DNA from: Burkholderia sp. WSM2232
Lineage (GTDB): Bacteria > Pseudomonadota > Gammaproteobacteria > Burkholderiales > Burkholderiaceae
Reading direction: 5' to 3'
DNA: 64,000 nucleotides
NCBI RefSeq assembly: GCF_000472545.1
Contig: NZ_AWZV01000007.1
Location: 124,167 to 188,166, forward strand
Shown here: positions 55,601 through 63,173 of the stretch, piece after piece
Layout of the letters: each line of letters begins with the position of its first letter
Numbering within the stretch: position 1 is the stretch's first letter
Translations under genes and position numbers: made by a program
The notes under the pieces: model-generated
What the model saw: the letters and a program-made list of their open reading frames with translations, nothing else
Databases searched by the model: none
What the model was told of the DNA's origin: nothing

Positions 55601-56255
55601 CCTCGCGCTGCCGGACGGCACAGGCTACGGCCTGCTCGAGCGCCTCGCGGGCAACCCGGAACATGCCGCGTTGCCGGTGATCGTCTACACCGGCCGCATG
55701 CTGTCCGACGAAGAAGAGCACCGTCTGCGCCGCTATTCGAAGTCGATCATCATCAAGGGTGCGAAGTCTCCGGAGCGCCTGCTCGACGAAGTAACGCTCT
55801 TTCTGCACAGCGTGGAGTCGTCGCTTGCGCCCGAGCAGCAGCGCATGCTGCGCACCGTACGGCAGCGCGACAATGCATTCGAGGGCCGCACGATCCTGCT
55901 CGCCGAAGACGACGTGCGCAACATCTTCGCGCTTTCGCATGTGATCGAGCCGCTCGGCGCAAAGCTGCAGATCGCGCGCAATGGCCGCGAAGCGCTGGAG
56001 GCGCTGGAAAACGGCCCCGAAGTCGATCTGATCCTGATGGACATCATGATGCCGGAAATGGACGGTCTGACTGCAATGGGCGAGATCCGGCGCAATCCGC
56101 GTTTCGCGCATTTGCCGATCATTGCGTTGACGGCGAAGGCCATGGCGAACGACCGTCTGCGTTGCCTCGAAGCGGGCGCGGACGATTACGTGTCCAAGCC
56201 CATCGACGTGGACAAACTGGTTGCGCTGTGCCGTGTCTGGCTGCGCCAGCGATAA
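52659..56255 (+). CDS. CHASE3-GAF hybrid histidine kinase with three receiver domains
   Basis: Sensor kinase of 1198 residues. Two membrane helices (about 19-42 and 183-204) flank a periplasmic CHASE3 domain. A GAF domain (about 245-395) and a Gln/Glu-rich coiled coil (about 402-490) follow, then HisKA with His498 (SHELRTP) and an ATPase domain. After an Ala-rich linker come three receivers with Asp859, Asp981 and Asp1128. It is the first gene of a CheR-CheB-kinase operon. The start is uncertain: 52563 and 52536 are alternatives, and no clear ribosome binding site decides. Confidence 0.93.
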   Translation: MTASQVVDERYFRGIIRRNIALPLLVGLITIAVFVGLIAYLVSTTNLAEHSERVIGKANQMLRLAVERESSMRGFLITGDESFLGQYENGGPLFKTQMEELQALVSDNPMQVEKLKQIATIQERWNRFAENMIDSRRRMQDVASIVSSGRGKMEFDAIRKEFDDFLDVELSLRQERSEASRRLTGVLVTVFLLFSIVINSLLAWMGRRELLNLAGAYDKALRQQAEQTQALERQVWLRSGQRMLAERVVGQATPQLVGSAMLDCLAQYLDAVVAALYVRDKRHGTLRRIATYGFSREGEQAAARDLGQADTLVGQAAASRRMVVMRDVPDNYIQVVSATGKSAPKNLIIMPVASEGEINGVVELGFMRPLAPRDEEFIELVSNSMGDFIEAAIYRERLQDALIETQQLNEELQVQQEELRVSNEGLEERGRALLDTQTRLQAQQAELEQTNVQLEEYAHRLERQKADLLRAQDDLAANAERLEQSSRYKSEFLANMSHELRTPLNSSLILAKLLQQNRTGNLTEEQVRYAETIHASNSDLLVLINDILDLSKVEAGQVSVELETVSIDATLQSLEELFKPMAGAKHLSLVFDRSPGAPETIVSDGQRVTQILRNLLSNALKFTERGEVALSVAPADDGMLRIDVRDSGIGIAADKLEMIFEAFQQADGSTSRQYGGSGLGLSISREFARLLGGRITVASEPGKGSVFTLWLPLDARAALAAGGESAIAASQQPTPASPTATNGSADQALVAPVSWSDASPAVITPANGLLTARPASAEGARSAVQAGGAQEGGPAAIADDREHRTRAGRLIVAVEDDLAFAEILRDLVHELDFDFVHASNAASGLALVRDMRPAAVLLDVGLPDRSGLTVLEWLKNDPLTRHIPIHIVSATDHADKALHLGAIGYTLKPTARSTMEAAIRRLEARLQQRLKRVLVIEDDTPMRESIRALLQSENTEIVAVATLSEALEHLEKLSFDCVVTDLALPDGTGYGLLERLAGNPEHAALPVIVYTGRMLSDEEEHRLRRYSKSIIIKGAKSPERLLDEVTLFLHSVESSLAPEQQRMLRTVRQRDNAFEGRTILLAEDDVRNIFALSHVIEPLGAKLQIARNGREALEALENGPEVDLILMDIMMPEMDGLTAMGEIRRNPRFAHLPIIALTAKAMANDRLRCLEAGADDYVSKPIDVDKLVALCRVWLRQR

Positions 56256-56310
56256 CGACGAACACAACGCAGGTGACGCAGTGGTGCAAGCTGGCGATAC
56301 GGGCAACGCA

Positions 56311-57156
56311 ATGAGCCAATCCGAACTGGATGCACGGCAACGCATGAGCGATTTCGACATCGAGTTGAAATTGCTGCTGGAGGCTATCTACCTCAAGTAC
56401 CAGCACGATTTTCGTCACTACGCGATGTCGTCGCTGCGCCGCCGCCTGTCGCAGGCGCTTGAAGAATTCGGCCTCGGTACGTTGTCGCAATTGCAGGACC
56501 GCATCATGCGCAATGGCGACGAATTCTCGCGGCTGTTTCAGTATCTCACCGTGCAGGTCAGCGACATGTTTCGCGATCCTGCCTATTTCCTCGCGCTGCG
56601 CGAACATGTGTTGCCGCGCCTTCGCACGTATCCGTCCATCAAGGTGTGGGTGGCCGGTTGCAGTACCGGCGAAGAACTGTGGTCGCTGAAAATACTGTTC
56701 GACGAAGAAGGCTTGACCGAACGCACGCTGTTTTACGCCACCGACATCAATCCCGACGCACTGGCGCGCGCCGAGGCCGGCATTTATGCGCTGGACCGGA
56801 TTCAGGGCTTCACGCAAAACTACCTCGCGGCGGGCGGCACGCGCTCGCTCTCCGATTATTATCACGCGGCATATAACGGCGCGCGTTTCGCGGGCTCCCT
56901 CAAGGGCCGCGTGGTGTTCGCCGACCACAGTCTTTCTACCGACGAGGTCTTTCTCGAAGCGCACCTCGTGTCGTGCCGCAATGTGCTGATCTATTTCGAC
57001 CGCGGCTTGCAGGATCGCGCGCTGGGGCTGTTCGAAAACGCGCTGGTGCGGCGCGGCTTTCTCGGCCTCGGCAGCAAGGAAACGCTGCGTTTTTCGCGTC
57101 ATTACGAAGCCTTCGACGAATTCCGTCCGGGCGAACGCATCTACCAGAAGCGTTGA
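56311..57156 (+). CDS. CheR-like protein-glutamate methyltransferase
   Basis: SAM-dependent methyltransferase of 281 residues. An N-terminal CheR helical domain (YLKYQHDFRHYAMSSLRRRL) is followed by the catalytic domain, with the SAM motif VWVAGCSTGEELWSL (canonical CheR reads EEPYS at this point) and ATDINPDAL. VSCRNVLIYFD is the family's substrate-side motif. In chemotaxis it methylates receptor glutamates; no receptor is encoded here. A GTG at 56281 is an alternative start. It lies shortly after the hybrid kinase and seven bases before the CheB-like gene. Confidence 0.92.
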   Translation: MSQSELDARQRMSDFDIELKLLLEAIYLKYQHDFRHYAMSSLRRRLSQALEEFGLGTLSQLQDRIMRNGDEFSRLFQYLTVQVSDMFRDPAYFLALREHVLPRLRTYPSIKVWVAGCSTGEELWSLKILFDEEGLTERTLFYATDINPDALARAEAGIYALDRIQGFTQNYLAAGGTRSLSDYYHAAYNGARFAGSLKGRVVFADHSLSTDEVFLEAHLVSCRNVLIYFDRGLQDRALGLFENALVRRGFLGLGSKETLRFSRHYEAFDEFRPGERIYQKR

Positions 57157-57163
57157 TACCAAC

Positions 57164-57793
57164 GTGACCACGCGCTCAATCACTCAGCCCGACGCCCGTG
57201 CAACGCGCAGCGCGCAGGATGCGCGCGCCTGCGAGCTTGTGGTGATCGGCGGTTCGGCGGGCGGCATGGAGGTCATCAATCTGCTGCTCGACGCGTTACC
57301 CGCCACCTTCGCCCCAGCCGTGATGATCGTAATGCATCTGCCGCCCGATCCGCCGAGCTATCTCGTGCACGCGTTGGCGCACCGTTGCGTCCTGCCTGTA
57401 GTCGAACCGGACGCCGGCGAGCAGATCACGCCTGGGCGCGTGCATGTCGCCCCGCCTGGCTATCACATGCTGGTCGAGGTGGACCGCACCGTTGCGCTTT
57501 CAACCGATGCGGCCGTGCGCTTTTCGCGGCCCTCTATCGACGTGCTGTTCGAGTCCGCGGCCACGGTGTATCGCGAGCATCTGCTGGCGTTGCTGCTGTC
57601 CGGCGCGAACGACGACGGCGCGCAAGGCCTGCAGCGCGTGCGTGCATTGGGCGGCGTGACATGGGTGCAGGACCCGGGCACCGCCTCTTCGCCCGACATG
57701 CCGCGTACCGCAATAGAACGCGGTGCGGCCGATTTCATCTATTCTCCCGAAACCATGGCCCGGCGGCTCGCAGCATGGCCGGCCTCTCTTTGA
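57164..57793 (+). CDS. CheB-type methylesterase lacking a receiver domain
   Basis: Methylesterase/deamidase of 209 residues. The catalytic triad is visible: Ser31 (GGSAGG), His58 (VMHLPPDPP) and Asp150 or Asp151 (GANDDGAQGL). There is no N-terminal receiver, so activity is not gated by its own phosphorylation; gating could come from the adjacent receiver-bearing kinases. It starts at GTG 57164. It opposes the preceding CheR-like enzyme. Confidence 0.93.
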   Translation: MTTRSITQPDARATRSAQDARACELVVIGGSAGGMEVINLLLDALPATFAPAVMIVMHLPPDPPSYLVHALAHRCVLPVVEPDAGEQITPGRVHVAPPGYHMLVEVDRTVALSTDAAVRFSRPSIDVLFESAATVYREHLLALLLSGANDDGAQGLQRVRALGGVTWVQDPGTASSPDMPRTAIERGAADFIYSPETMARRLAAWPASL

Positions 57794-57802
57794 CCCGATG
57801 CC

Positions 57803-58930
57803 ATGTCGAACCCACCCGTAAACATTCTTATCGTCGACGACATCGCTCACAACATCACCGCGCTCAAGGCATTGCTGACGCGTCCCGATGTTGCCGTGCT
57901 GGTGGCCGATTCGGGCACGGCCGCGCTCGATCTGCTGCTCAAGCACGAAGTGGCTCTCGCCATTCTCGACGTCAACATGCCCGGCATGAACGGTTTCGAG
58001 CTGGCAGCTCTGATGAGAGGCAGTCCGCGCACGTCGCATGTCCCCATCATTTTTCTGACCGCTACCGCTCAGGATGCGTCGCGCACATTTCGCGGCTACG
58101 AAGCGGGCGCGGTTGATTTCCTCTACAAGCCGTTCGATCCGCGCATTCTGCAATCGAAAGTGGACGTGTTCGTTCAGCTCGAGCAGCAGAAGCGCCAGCT
58201 CGCCGCGCAACTCGTCACCACCCAGCAGATGCTGGAAGCGAACGAGATGCTGATGGCCGTGCTTAGCCACGACCTGCGCACGCCGCTCGGCGCGGTGCTT
58301 GCGTCCGCCGAATATCTGATGCGCACCGCCGCCGACCAGCAGTCCGCGACAGTGGCCGCACGCGTGAAAAACAGCTCGCTGCGCATGGCGCGCATGGTCG
58401 ACCAGCTGCTCAATCTCGCGCGCCTGCAAGGTGGACGTCTGCCGTTGCAGCCGCGCTCAATCGAACTGGCGTCGCTGTGCCGCTCGGTGATCGACGAATT
58501 CACTTCGCGCGAGAACGGCAAGCGCATTGTGTTCACGAGCCACGGCAATACTGCGGGAGCATGGGATACGGATCTGGTGTGGCAGGCAGTGTCCAACCTT
58601 GTCAGCAATGCGCTGCACCACGGCGCAGAGGGCGGCGACGTCAGTGTGGAAGTAGATGGCACAGCGGACGATTACGTGCGGCTGAAGGTGGCCAACCGCG
58701 GCGTGATTCCGCCGGAAGTGTTCCCGCATCTCTTCAAGGCATTTGGGCCCAATAACGGCGGCTCGCGCTCGCGCCAGGGGCTTGGCCTCGGCCTGCACAT
58801 CGTGCACGAAATCGCGCGCATGCACGCAGGCAGTGTCAGCGTGAAATCCGACGAATCCACCGGCACTGTCTTCACTATCGAACTGCCGCGAATGGTCACT
58901 CTGCAACGCGGCTCGTTTTCCGGCAAGTGA
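57803..58930 (+). CDS. Receiver-histidine kinase (REC-HisKA-HATPase)
   Basis: Soluble kinase of 375 residues. The N-terminal receiver has Asp12/Asp13 and the phospho-acceptor Asp56 (AILDVNMPGM). A short coiled coil leads to HisKA with His156 (LSHDLRTPLGA) and an ATPase domain with GLGLGLHIV. It has no membrane segment. It lies nine bases after the CheB-like gene and ends the operon. The layout suggests it takes phosphate from the hybrid kinase and passes it to an unlinked receiver. Confidence 0.93.
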   Translation: MSNPPVNILIVDDIAHNITALKALLTRPDVAVLVADSGTAALDLLLKHEVALAILDVNMPGMNGFELAALMRGSPRTSHVPIIFLTATAQDASRTFRGYEAGAVDFLYKPFDPRILQSKVDVFVQLEQQKRQLAAQLVTTQQMLEANEMLMAVLSHDLRTPLGAVLASAEYLMRTAADQQSATVAARVKNSSLRMARMVDQLLNLARLQGGRLPLQPRSIELASLCRSVIDEFTSRENGKRIVFTSHGNTAGAWDTDLVWQAVSNLVSNALHHGAEGGDVSVEVDGTADDYVRLKVANRGVIPPEVFPHLFKAFGPNNGGSRSRQGLGLGLHIVHEIARMHAGSVSVKSDESTGTVFTIELPRMVTLQRGSFSGK

Positions 58931-58963
58931 GCGCGGCAATCCGTGTAGCGGCCCGGCCGTATT

Positions 58964-59905
58964 CTAGCCGCGTGTTGCTCGCGTATGCGCCTGCATGTCT
59001 CGATCCCAGCGCTTGAGCCACGGCAGCAGGAAGTCTGCGAAGCCGGCAGCGGGCGGTGACAACGCGCGCTCAGTGGAGCGATAAAGACACACCTCGCGGA
59101 TCGTCTCCGGCTCGACGATCCGTTTCATCACCAGCCCGAAAGTGCGCGCGAGCGGCGCCACGTAAGCCGGGGCGAGCGTCACTGCAAGACCGCGTGAGGC
59201 GATACCGAAAGCGGTGGTGACGTTGTCCACGACATCGACGGGAACGATGCGCGCCTCGACGGGTAGAACCGCGAGCATCTGATCGACCGCGCGTTCGTGG
59301 TCGCGCCCTGTCGCGACGATAGGGATATTGCGCAACTGCTGCCACTGCACGCGCCTGCGCTCGCCGAGCGGATGCGAAGGCGCACACCACATGACCCACG
59401 GACTCGCGAACGCCGTGTCCCGCTGCACGCGCGTACCACTTGGGCGGTCGGGTCCAATGGCGAGATCGAGGTCCGCGCTTTCCACGCGCTCCACCAGTTG
59501 CTCCACCACGGTATCGCAAATGCGCACGACTACCTTGGGCTTGTCGCGCGCATAGTCGGCAATCGCAGCGGGCAGCGCGGTGGACGCGAGCACCAGCGGC
59601 GCGCCGATGCGAACGATGCCGGCGGCGCGGTTGCGAATATCGTCGGCGGATTGAGCCGCAGCGCGCACATGGCGCAGCACCGATTCGGCCGAGGCGAGGA
59701 AGTCCTGCCCCGCGCTCGACAGATTCACGCGCCGTGTGGTCCTGTCGAACAGGCGAAAGCCAAGTTCCGCTTCGAGTTCGGCGAGCAGTTGACTGACCGC
59801 GGACGAAGTGAGCCCGAGCCGCGCGGCCGCTGCGCCGATGCTCTGAAGATCGACAATGGCGAGAAACGCCTCGAACTGACGAATGGTGACGCGGGTAAGA
59901 GCCAT
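58964..59905 (-). CDS. LysR family regulator
   Basis: Regulator of 313 residues. The helix-turn-helix is at residues 1-62 (IGAAAARLGLTSSAVSQLLAELEAELGFRLFDR) and the substrate domain at about 90-300. It is divergent from the aminotransferase operon, its probable target. A TATAAT lies only six bases before the ATG on the coding strand, with no ribosome binding site, so the mRNA may be leaderless. Confidence 0.93.
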   Translation of the reverse strand: MALTRVTIRQFEAFLAIVDLQSIGAAAARLGLTSSAVSQLLAELEAELGFRLFDRTTRRVNLSSAGQDFLASAESVLRHVRAAAQSADDIRNRAAGIVRIGAPLVLASTALPAAIADYARDKPKVVVRICDTVVEQLVERVESADLDLAIGPDRPSGTRVQRDTAFASPWVMWCAPSHPLGERRRVQWQQLRNIPIVATGRDHERAVDQMLAVLPVEARIVPVDVVDNVTTAFGIASRGLAVTLAPAYVAPLARTFGLVMKRIVEPETIREVCLYRSTERALSPPAAGFADFLLPWLKRWDRDMQAHTRATRG

Positions 59906-59911
59906 CCGGCG

Positions 59912-59940
59912 ATTATAAAGAGCAACTTACGAATCGTGAA
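59912..59940 (-). promoter_or_regulatory. Promoter of the LysR gene with overlapping palindrome
   Basis: On the minus strand TTCACG, a 17-base spacer and TATAAT predict a start at or next to the A of the LysR ATG. TTACG-AAT-CGTGAA (59927-59940, imperfect dyad) overlaps the -35 and could be the LysR site serving both directions. Confidence 0.6.
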
Positions 59941-60081
59941 AAATCGGTTGATTGTGAATTGTCACCTGCTGATCGACACTTGTCCCAATCGACGCGAGTC
60001 CGCAAAGGCGCTTAGACTTTCCGTCTCGCCCCGCGGTGTGACGCAATGCAGAGCTCGGCGGGCTCCAATCAAGGAAATGCC

Positions 60082-61281
60082 ATGTTTGAACATATCCCCG
60101 CCTATCCAGGCGACCCCATTCTCAGCCTGAACGAAGACTTCCAGCTCGATCCGCGCCCGAACAAAGTCAATCTGAGCATTGGCATCTATTTCGACGACGC
60201 AGGCAAGCTGCCCGTCATGGACGCCGTGCGCCGCGCGGAAACGGCCTTGCTCGATGCAATCGGTCCGCGTTCCTATCTGCCTATGGCGGGCCTGCCGCTC
60301 TACCGCGAAACGGCGCAGACGCTCGTCTTCGGCGCGCACAGCGAAGCCCGCGCAGAGGGCCGCATTGCGACATTGCAGACCATCGGTGGCTCGGGCGCGC
60401 TGAAGGTCGGGGCGGATTTTCTGCGGCGCTATTTTCCCGCTTCGCAAATCTGGATCAGCGACCCGAGCTGGGAGAATCACCGCGTCGTGTTCGAAGGCGC
60501 GGGTCTGACCGTCAATACCTATCCTTACTACGACGAGGCGACAGGCGGGCTGCGTTTCGCCGATATGATCGACGCGATCGACCGGCTGCCCGAGCGCAGC
60601 GTCGTGCTGTTGCACGCCTGCTGCCACAACCCGACGGGCGTCGATCTGAGCGCCGCGCAATGGGCTGAGCTCGTGCCGGTACTGCAGCGTCGCAAGCTGA
60701 TCGCGTTCGTCGATATGGCTTATCAAGGTTTCGGCGCGGGCCTCGAGGAAGACGCCGCTTGCGTGCGCATGCTGGCAGAGGCCGGCATTGCGCTCATGGC
60801 AGCCAATTCGTTTTCGAAGAATTTCTCGCTGTACGGCGAGCGTTGCGGTGCGCTCAGCGTCGTGTGCAACAACGCGGACGAAGCGGGCCGTGTGCTCGGC
60901 CAGTTGATGTCCACGGTGCGCGCGAACTACAGCAATCCGCCCACGCATGGCGCGCGGCTCGTTGCAAACGTGTTGTCGGATGCGTCGTTGCGCGCTTCGT
61001 GGGAGGCGGAGCTGGCCACCATGCGCGAGCGCATTCTCGCGATGCGCGGCACGATTCACGCGGGACTCGCCGGGCGTGTCGACGAAGTCATGCGCGCGCG
61101 TTACGTCGCGCAACGCGGCATGTTCACCTATACGGGCCTGAGCGAAAGCCAGGTCGAGCGGCTGCGCAATGAACACGCGGTGTATGTGCTGCGCTCGGGC
61201 CGCATGTGCGTGGCGGGCCTGAATGCGCGCAACGCGGACTATGTGGCGTCGTCGATTGCAGCAGTGGTGGCAAACGCATAG
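60082..61281 (+). CDS. Aromatic/aspartate aminotransferase (TyrB/AspC family)
   Basis: Fold-type I aminotransferase, family I-alpha, of 399 residues that moves amino groups between dicarboxylic or aromatic amino acids and 2-oxo acids. Asn183 (HACCHNPTG), Asp211 (FVDMAYQGFG) and Lys246 (ANSFSKNFSLYGERCG) bind PLP; the C-terminal SGRMCVAGLN carries the carboxylate-binding Arg. AAGGAAA lies before the ATG at 60082. It is the first gene of a three-gene operon. Exact substrate is open. Confidence 0.93.
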   Translation: MFEHIPAYPGDPILSLNEDFQLDPRPNKVNLSIGIYFDDAGKLPVMDAVRRAETALLDAIGPRSYLPMAGLPLYRETAQTLVFGAHSEARAEGRIATLQTIGGSGALKVGADFLRRYFPASQIWISDPSWENHRVVFEGAGLTVNTYPYYDEATGGLRFADMIDAIDRLPERSVVLLHACCHNPTGVDLSAAQWAELVPVLQRRKLIAFVDMAYQGFGAGLEEDAACVRMLAEAGIALMAANSFSKNFSLYGERCGALSVVCNNADEAGRVLGQLMSTVRANYSNPPTHGARLVANVLSDASLRASWEAELATMRERILAMRGTIHAGLAGRVDEVMRARYVAQRGMFTYTGLSESQVERLRNEHAVYVLRSGRMCVAGLNARNADYVASSIAAVVANA

Positions 61282-61369
61282 CGGCGTTGCGACGCGAGCC
61301 GCTCCCGCCCACGTGCATAGCGGCAGGCCGGGCGTAGCGCACAGCCACGAGATAACCCTGGAGACGTCG

Positions 61370-62161
61370 ATGACGACACTTGATATCGCACCGGCGAGTG
61401 CGCCGAAAAACGCCCATATGCATCCCGACGAACGGCGGGCGCGCGTGCAACTGGCTGCCTGTTACCGCATTTTCGACATGCTCGGCTGGACCGAGATGAT
61501 CTACAACCACATCACGTTGCGCGTGCCTGACAGCGTGAGCGGCGGTGAGCGGCAGTTCCTCATCAACCCATTCGGCTTGCACTACAGCGAGGTGACGGCA
61601 AGCAATCTGGTGAAAATCGACGCACAGGGGCGCGTGCTCGACGGCTCGCACTATCCGGTGAATCCCGCTGGTTTTGTCGTGCACGCGGCGATCCATCAGG
61701 GCGTGCCGGGCGCGCATTGCGTGATGCACACGCACACCACGGCGGGCGTGGCGGTGGCCTGTCTGGAAGAGGGCTTGCAGCAAACCAACTTCTACAGCGC
61801 GCAGTTGCACGACCGCATTGCGTATCACGACTTCGAGGGCATCACCGTGCATGCGGAAGAAGGGCCGCGGCTCGTCGAACATATCGGCGACAGACAAGCG
61901 GTGATTCTGCGCAATCACGGCCTGCTTGCATGGGGCGCCACCTTACCGCAGACTTTCGCGATTCTATGGACGTTGAACCGCGCGTGCGAGATCCAGATGG
62001 CGACATTCTCGATGGGCCGGGCCCGACCGGTGCCGGAAGATGTGGCGATCCGCTGCTCGCGCGACGCGCTCCAGTTCGATCCCCGTCACGGTGCGGGGCA
62101 GGACGTGTTCGATGCACTCGTGCGGCGTGTCGAGCGTATCGACGCCAGTTACAAGGACTGA
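61370..62161 (+). CDS. Class II aldolase/adducin family protein
   Basis: Protein of 263 residues with the class II aldolase fold: NHITLRVP, the zinc-ligand pair in MHTHTTAG, and RNHGLLAWG with the third His. Members include fuculose-1-phosphate aldolase and several decarboxylases or dehydratases, so the reaction is uncertain. GGAGA lies before the ATG at 61370. It lies four bases upstream of the reductase gene. Confidence 0.9.
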   Translation: MTTLDIAPASAPKNAHMHPDERRARVQLAACYRIFDMLGWTEMIYNHITLRVPDSVSGGERQFLINPFGLHYSEVTASNLVKIDAQGRVLDGSHYPVNPAGFVVHAAIHQGVPGAHCVMHTHTTAGVAVACLEEGLQQTNFYSAQLHDRIAYHDFEGITVHAEEGPRLVEHIGDRQAVILRNHGLLAWGATLPQTFAILWTLNRACEIQMATFSMGRARPVPEDVAIRCSRDALQFDPRHGAGQDVFDALVRRVERIDASYKD

Positions 62162-62165
62162 ATTC

Positions 62166-63140
62166 ATGAAGGCAGCAATTTACGGCGCAGGCGCCATTGG
62201 CGGTTGGATGGGCGTGAAGCTCGCGCGAGCGGGTCACGAGGTTGGCGTGGTTGCGCGCGGCGCGACCCTTGCCGCTGTGCGTGAACACGGCTTGCGCCTG
62301 ATCGAAGGCGGCAACGCGCATGCAGTAAATGTGCGAGCCGAGGAACAGCCAGCCGCGCTCGGTGTGCAGGATCTGGTGGTGATCGCGGTCAAGGGGCCTG
62401 CCATGGCATCGGTAGCCGCGCAGATCGCGCCGCTGCTCGGCCCGCAAACCATCGTGCTGACCGCCATGAACGGCGTGCCGTGGTGGTTTTGCGAGGGACT
62501 CGGCGGCGCTTTCGCGGGCAAGCGGCTCAAAACCATCGACCCCGACGGCGCCATCGCCGCCGCGATTCCCGCTCAGCAGACAGTAGGCTGCGTGGTGCAT
62601 GCCAGTTGCCTCGTCGAGGCGCCTGGCGTGATCCGGCATCATCAGGGCAATGGGCTGATTATCGGCGAGGCGGCGGGGCGTTCCGGCGAACGGGTGAAGG
62701 CGCTAACAGGCATGCTGGCCGCGGCGGGTTTCAGTGCGTCGATGTCGGAGCAGATTCAGCGCGAGGTCTGGTACAAGCTGTGGGGCAACATGACGATGAA
62801 CCCGATCAGCGCGATCACCGGCGCCACCACGGACCGCATTCTCAGCGACGAACTGGCGCGCGGCTTTGTCACGAGCATCATGCTGGAGGCCAAGGAGATC
62901 GGCGCGCGTTTTGGCATTCCGATCGATCAGCATCCCGAAGACCGTCATGCGGTCACGCTCAAGCTCGGCGCGATGAAAACGTCGATGCTTCAGGATGTGC
63001 AGGCCGGCAAGGCGGTGGAACTCGACGCATTGGTGAGCGCGGTCCGCGAGCTCGGGCAACTGACCGGCGTCAACACCCCATACACCGATGCGCTGCTGGG
63101 TCTCGCGCGTCTGCATGCACGCACGCTGGGTCTGTATTGA
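62166..63140 (+). CDS. 2-dehydropantoate 2-reductase family protein
   Basis: NADPH-dependent reductase of 324 residues. The Rossmann motif is GAGAIGGWMG at residues 7-16. The ketopantoate reductase C-terminal helical domain holds EVWYKLWGNMTMNPISAITG with the conserved Lys and Asn. It could be PanE, but its place with an aminotransferase and class II aldolase suggests a catabolic role on another 2-oxo acid. Start at ATG 62166. Confidence 0.9.
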   Translation: MKAAIYGAGAIGGWMGVKLARAGHEVGVVARGATLAAVREHGLRLIEGGNAHAVNVRAEEQPAALGVQDLVVIAVKGPAMASVAAQIAPLLGPQTIVLTAMNGVPWWFCEGLGGAFAGKRLKTIDPDGAIAAAIPAQQTVGCVVHASCLVEAPGVIRHHQGNGLIIGEAAGRSGERVKALTGMLAAAGFSASMSEQIQREVWYKLWGNMTMNPISAITGATTDRILSDELARGFVTSIMLEAKEIGARFGIPIDQHPEDRHAVTLKLGAMKTSMLQDVQAGKAVELDALVSAVRELGQLTGVNTPYTDALLGLARLHARTLGLY

Positions 63141-63173
63141 GGGCGGTGTGCCGGCCAGCAGTGAGCCATCCCG

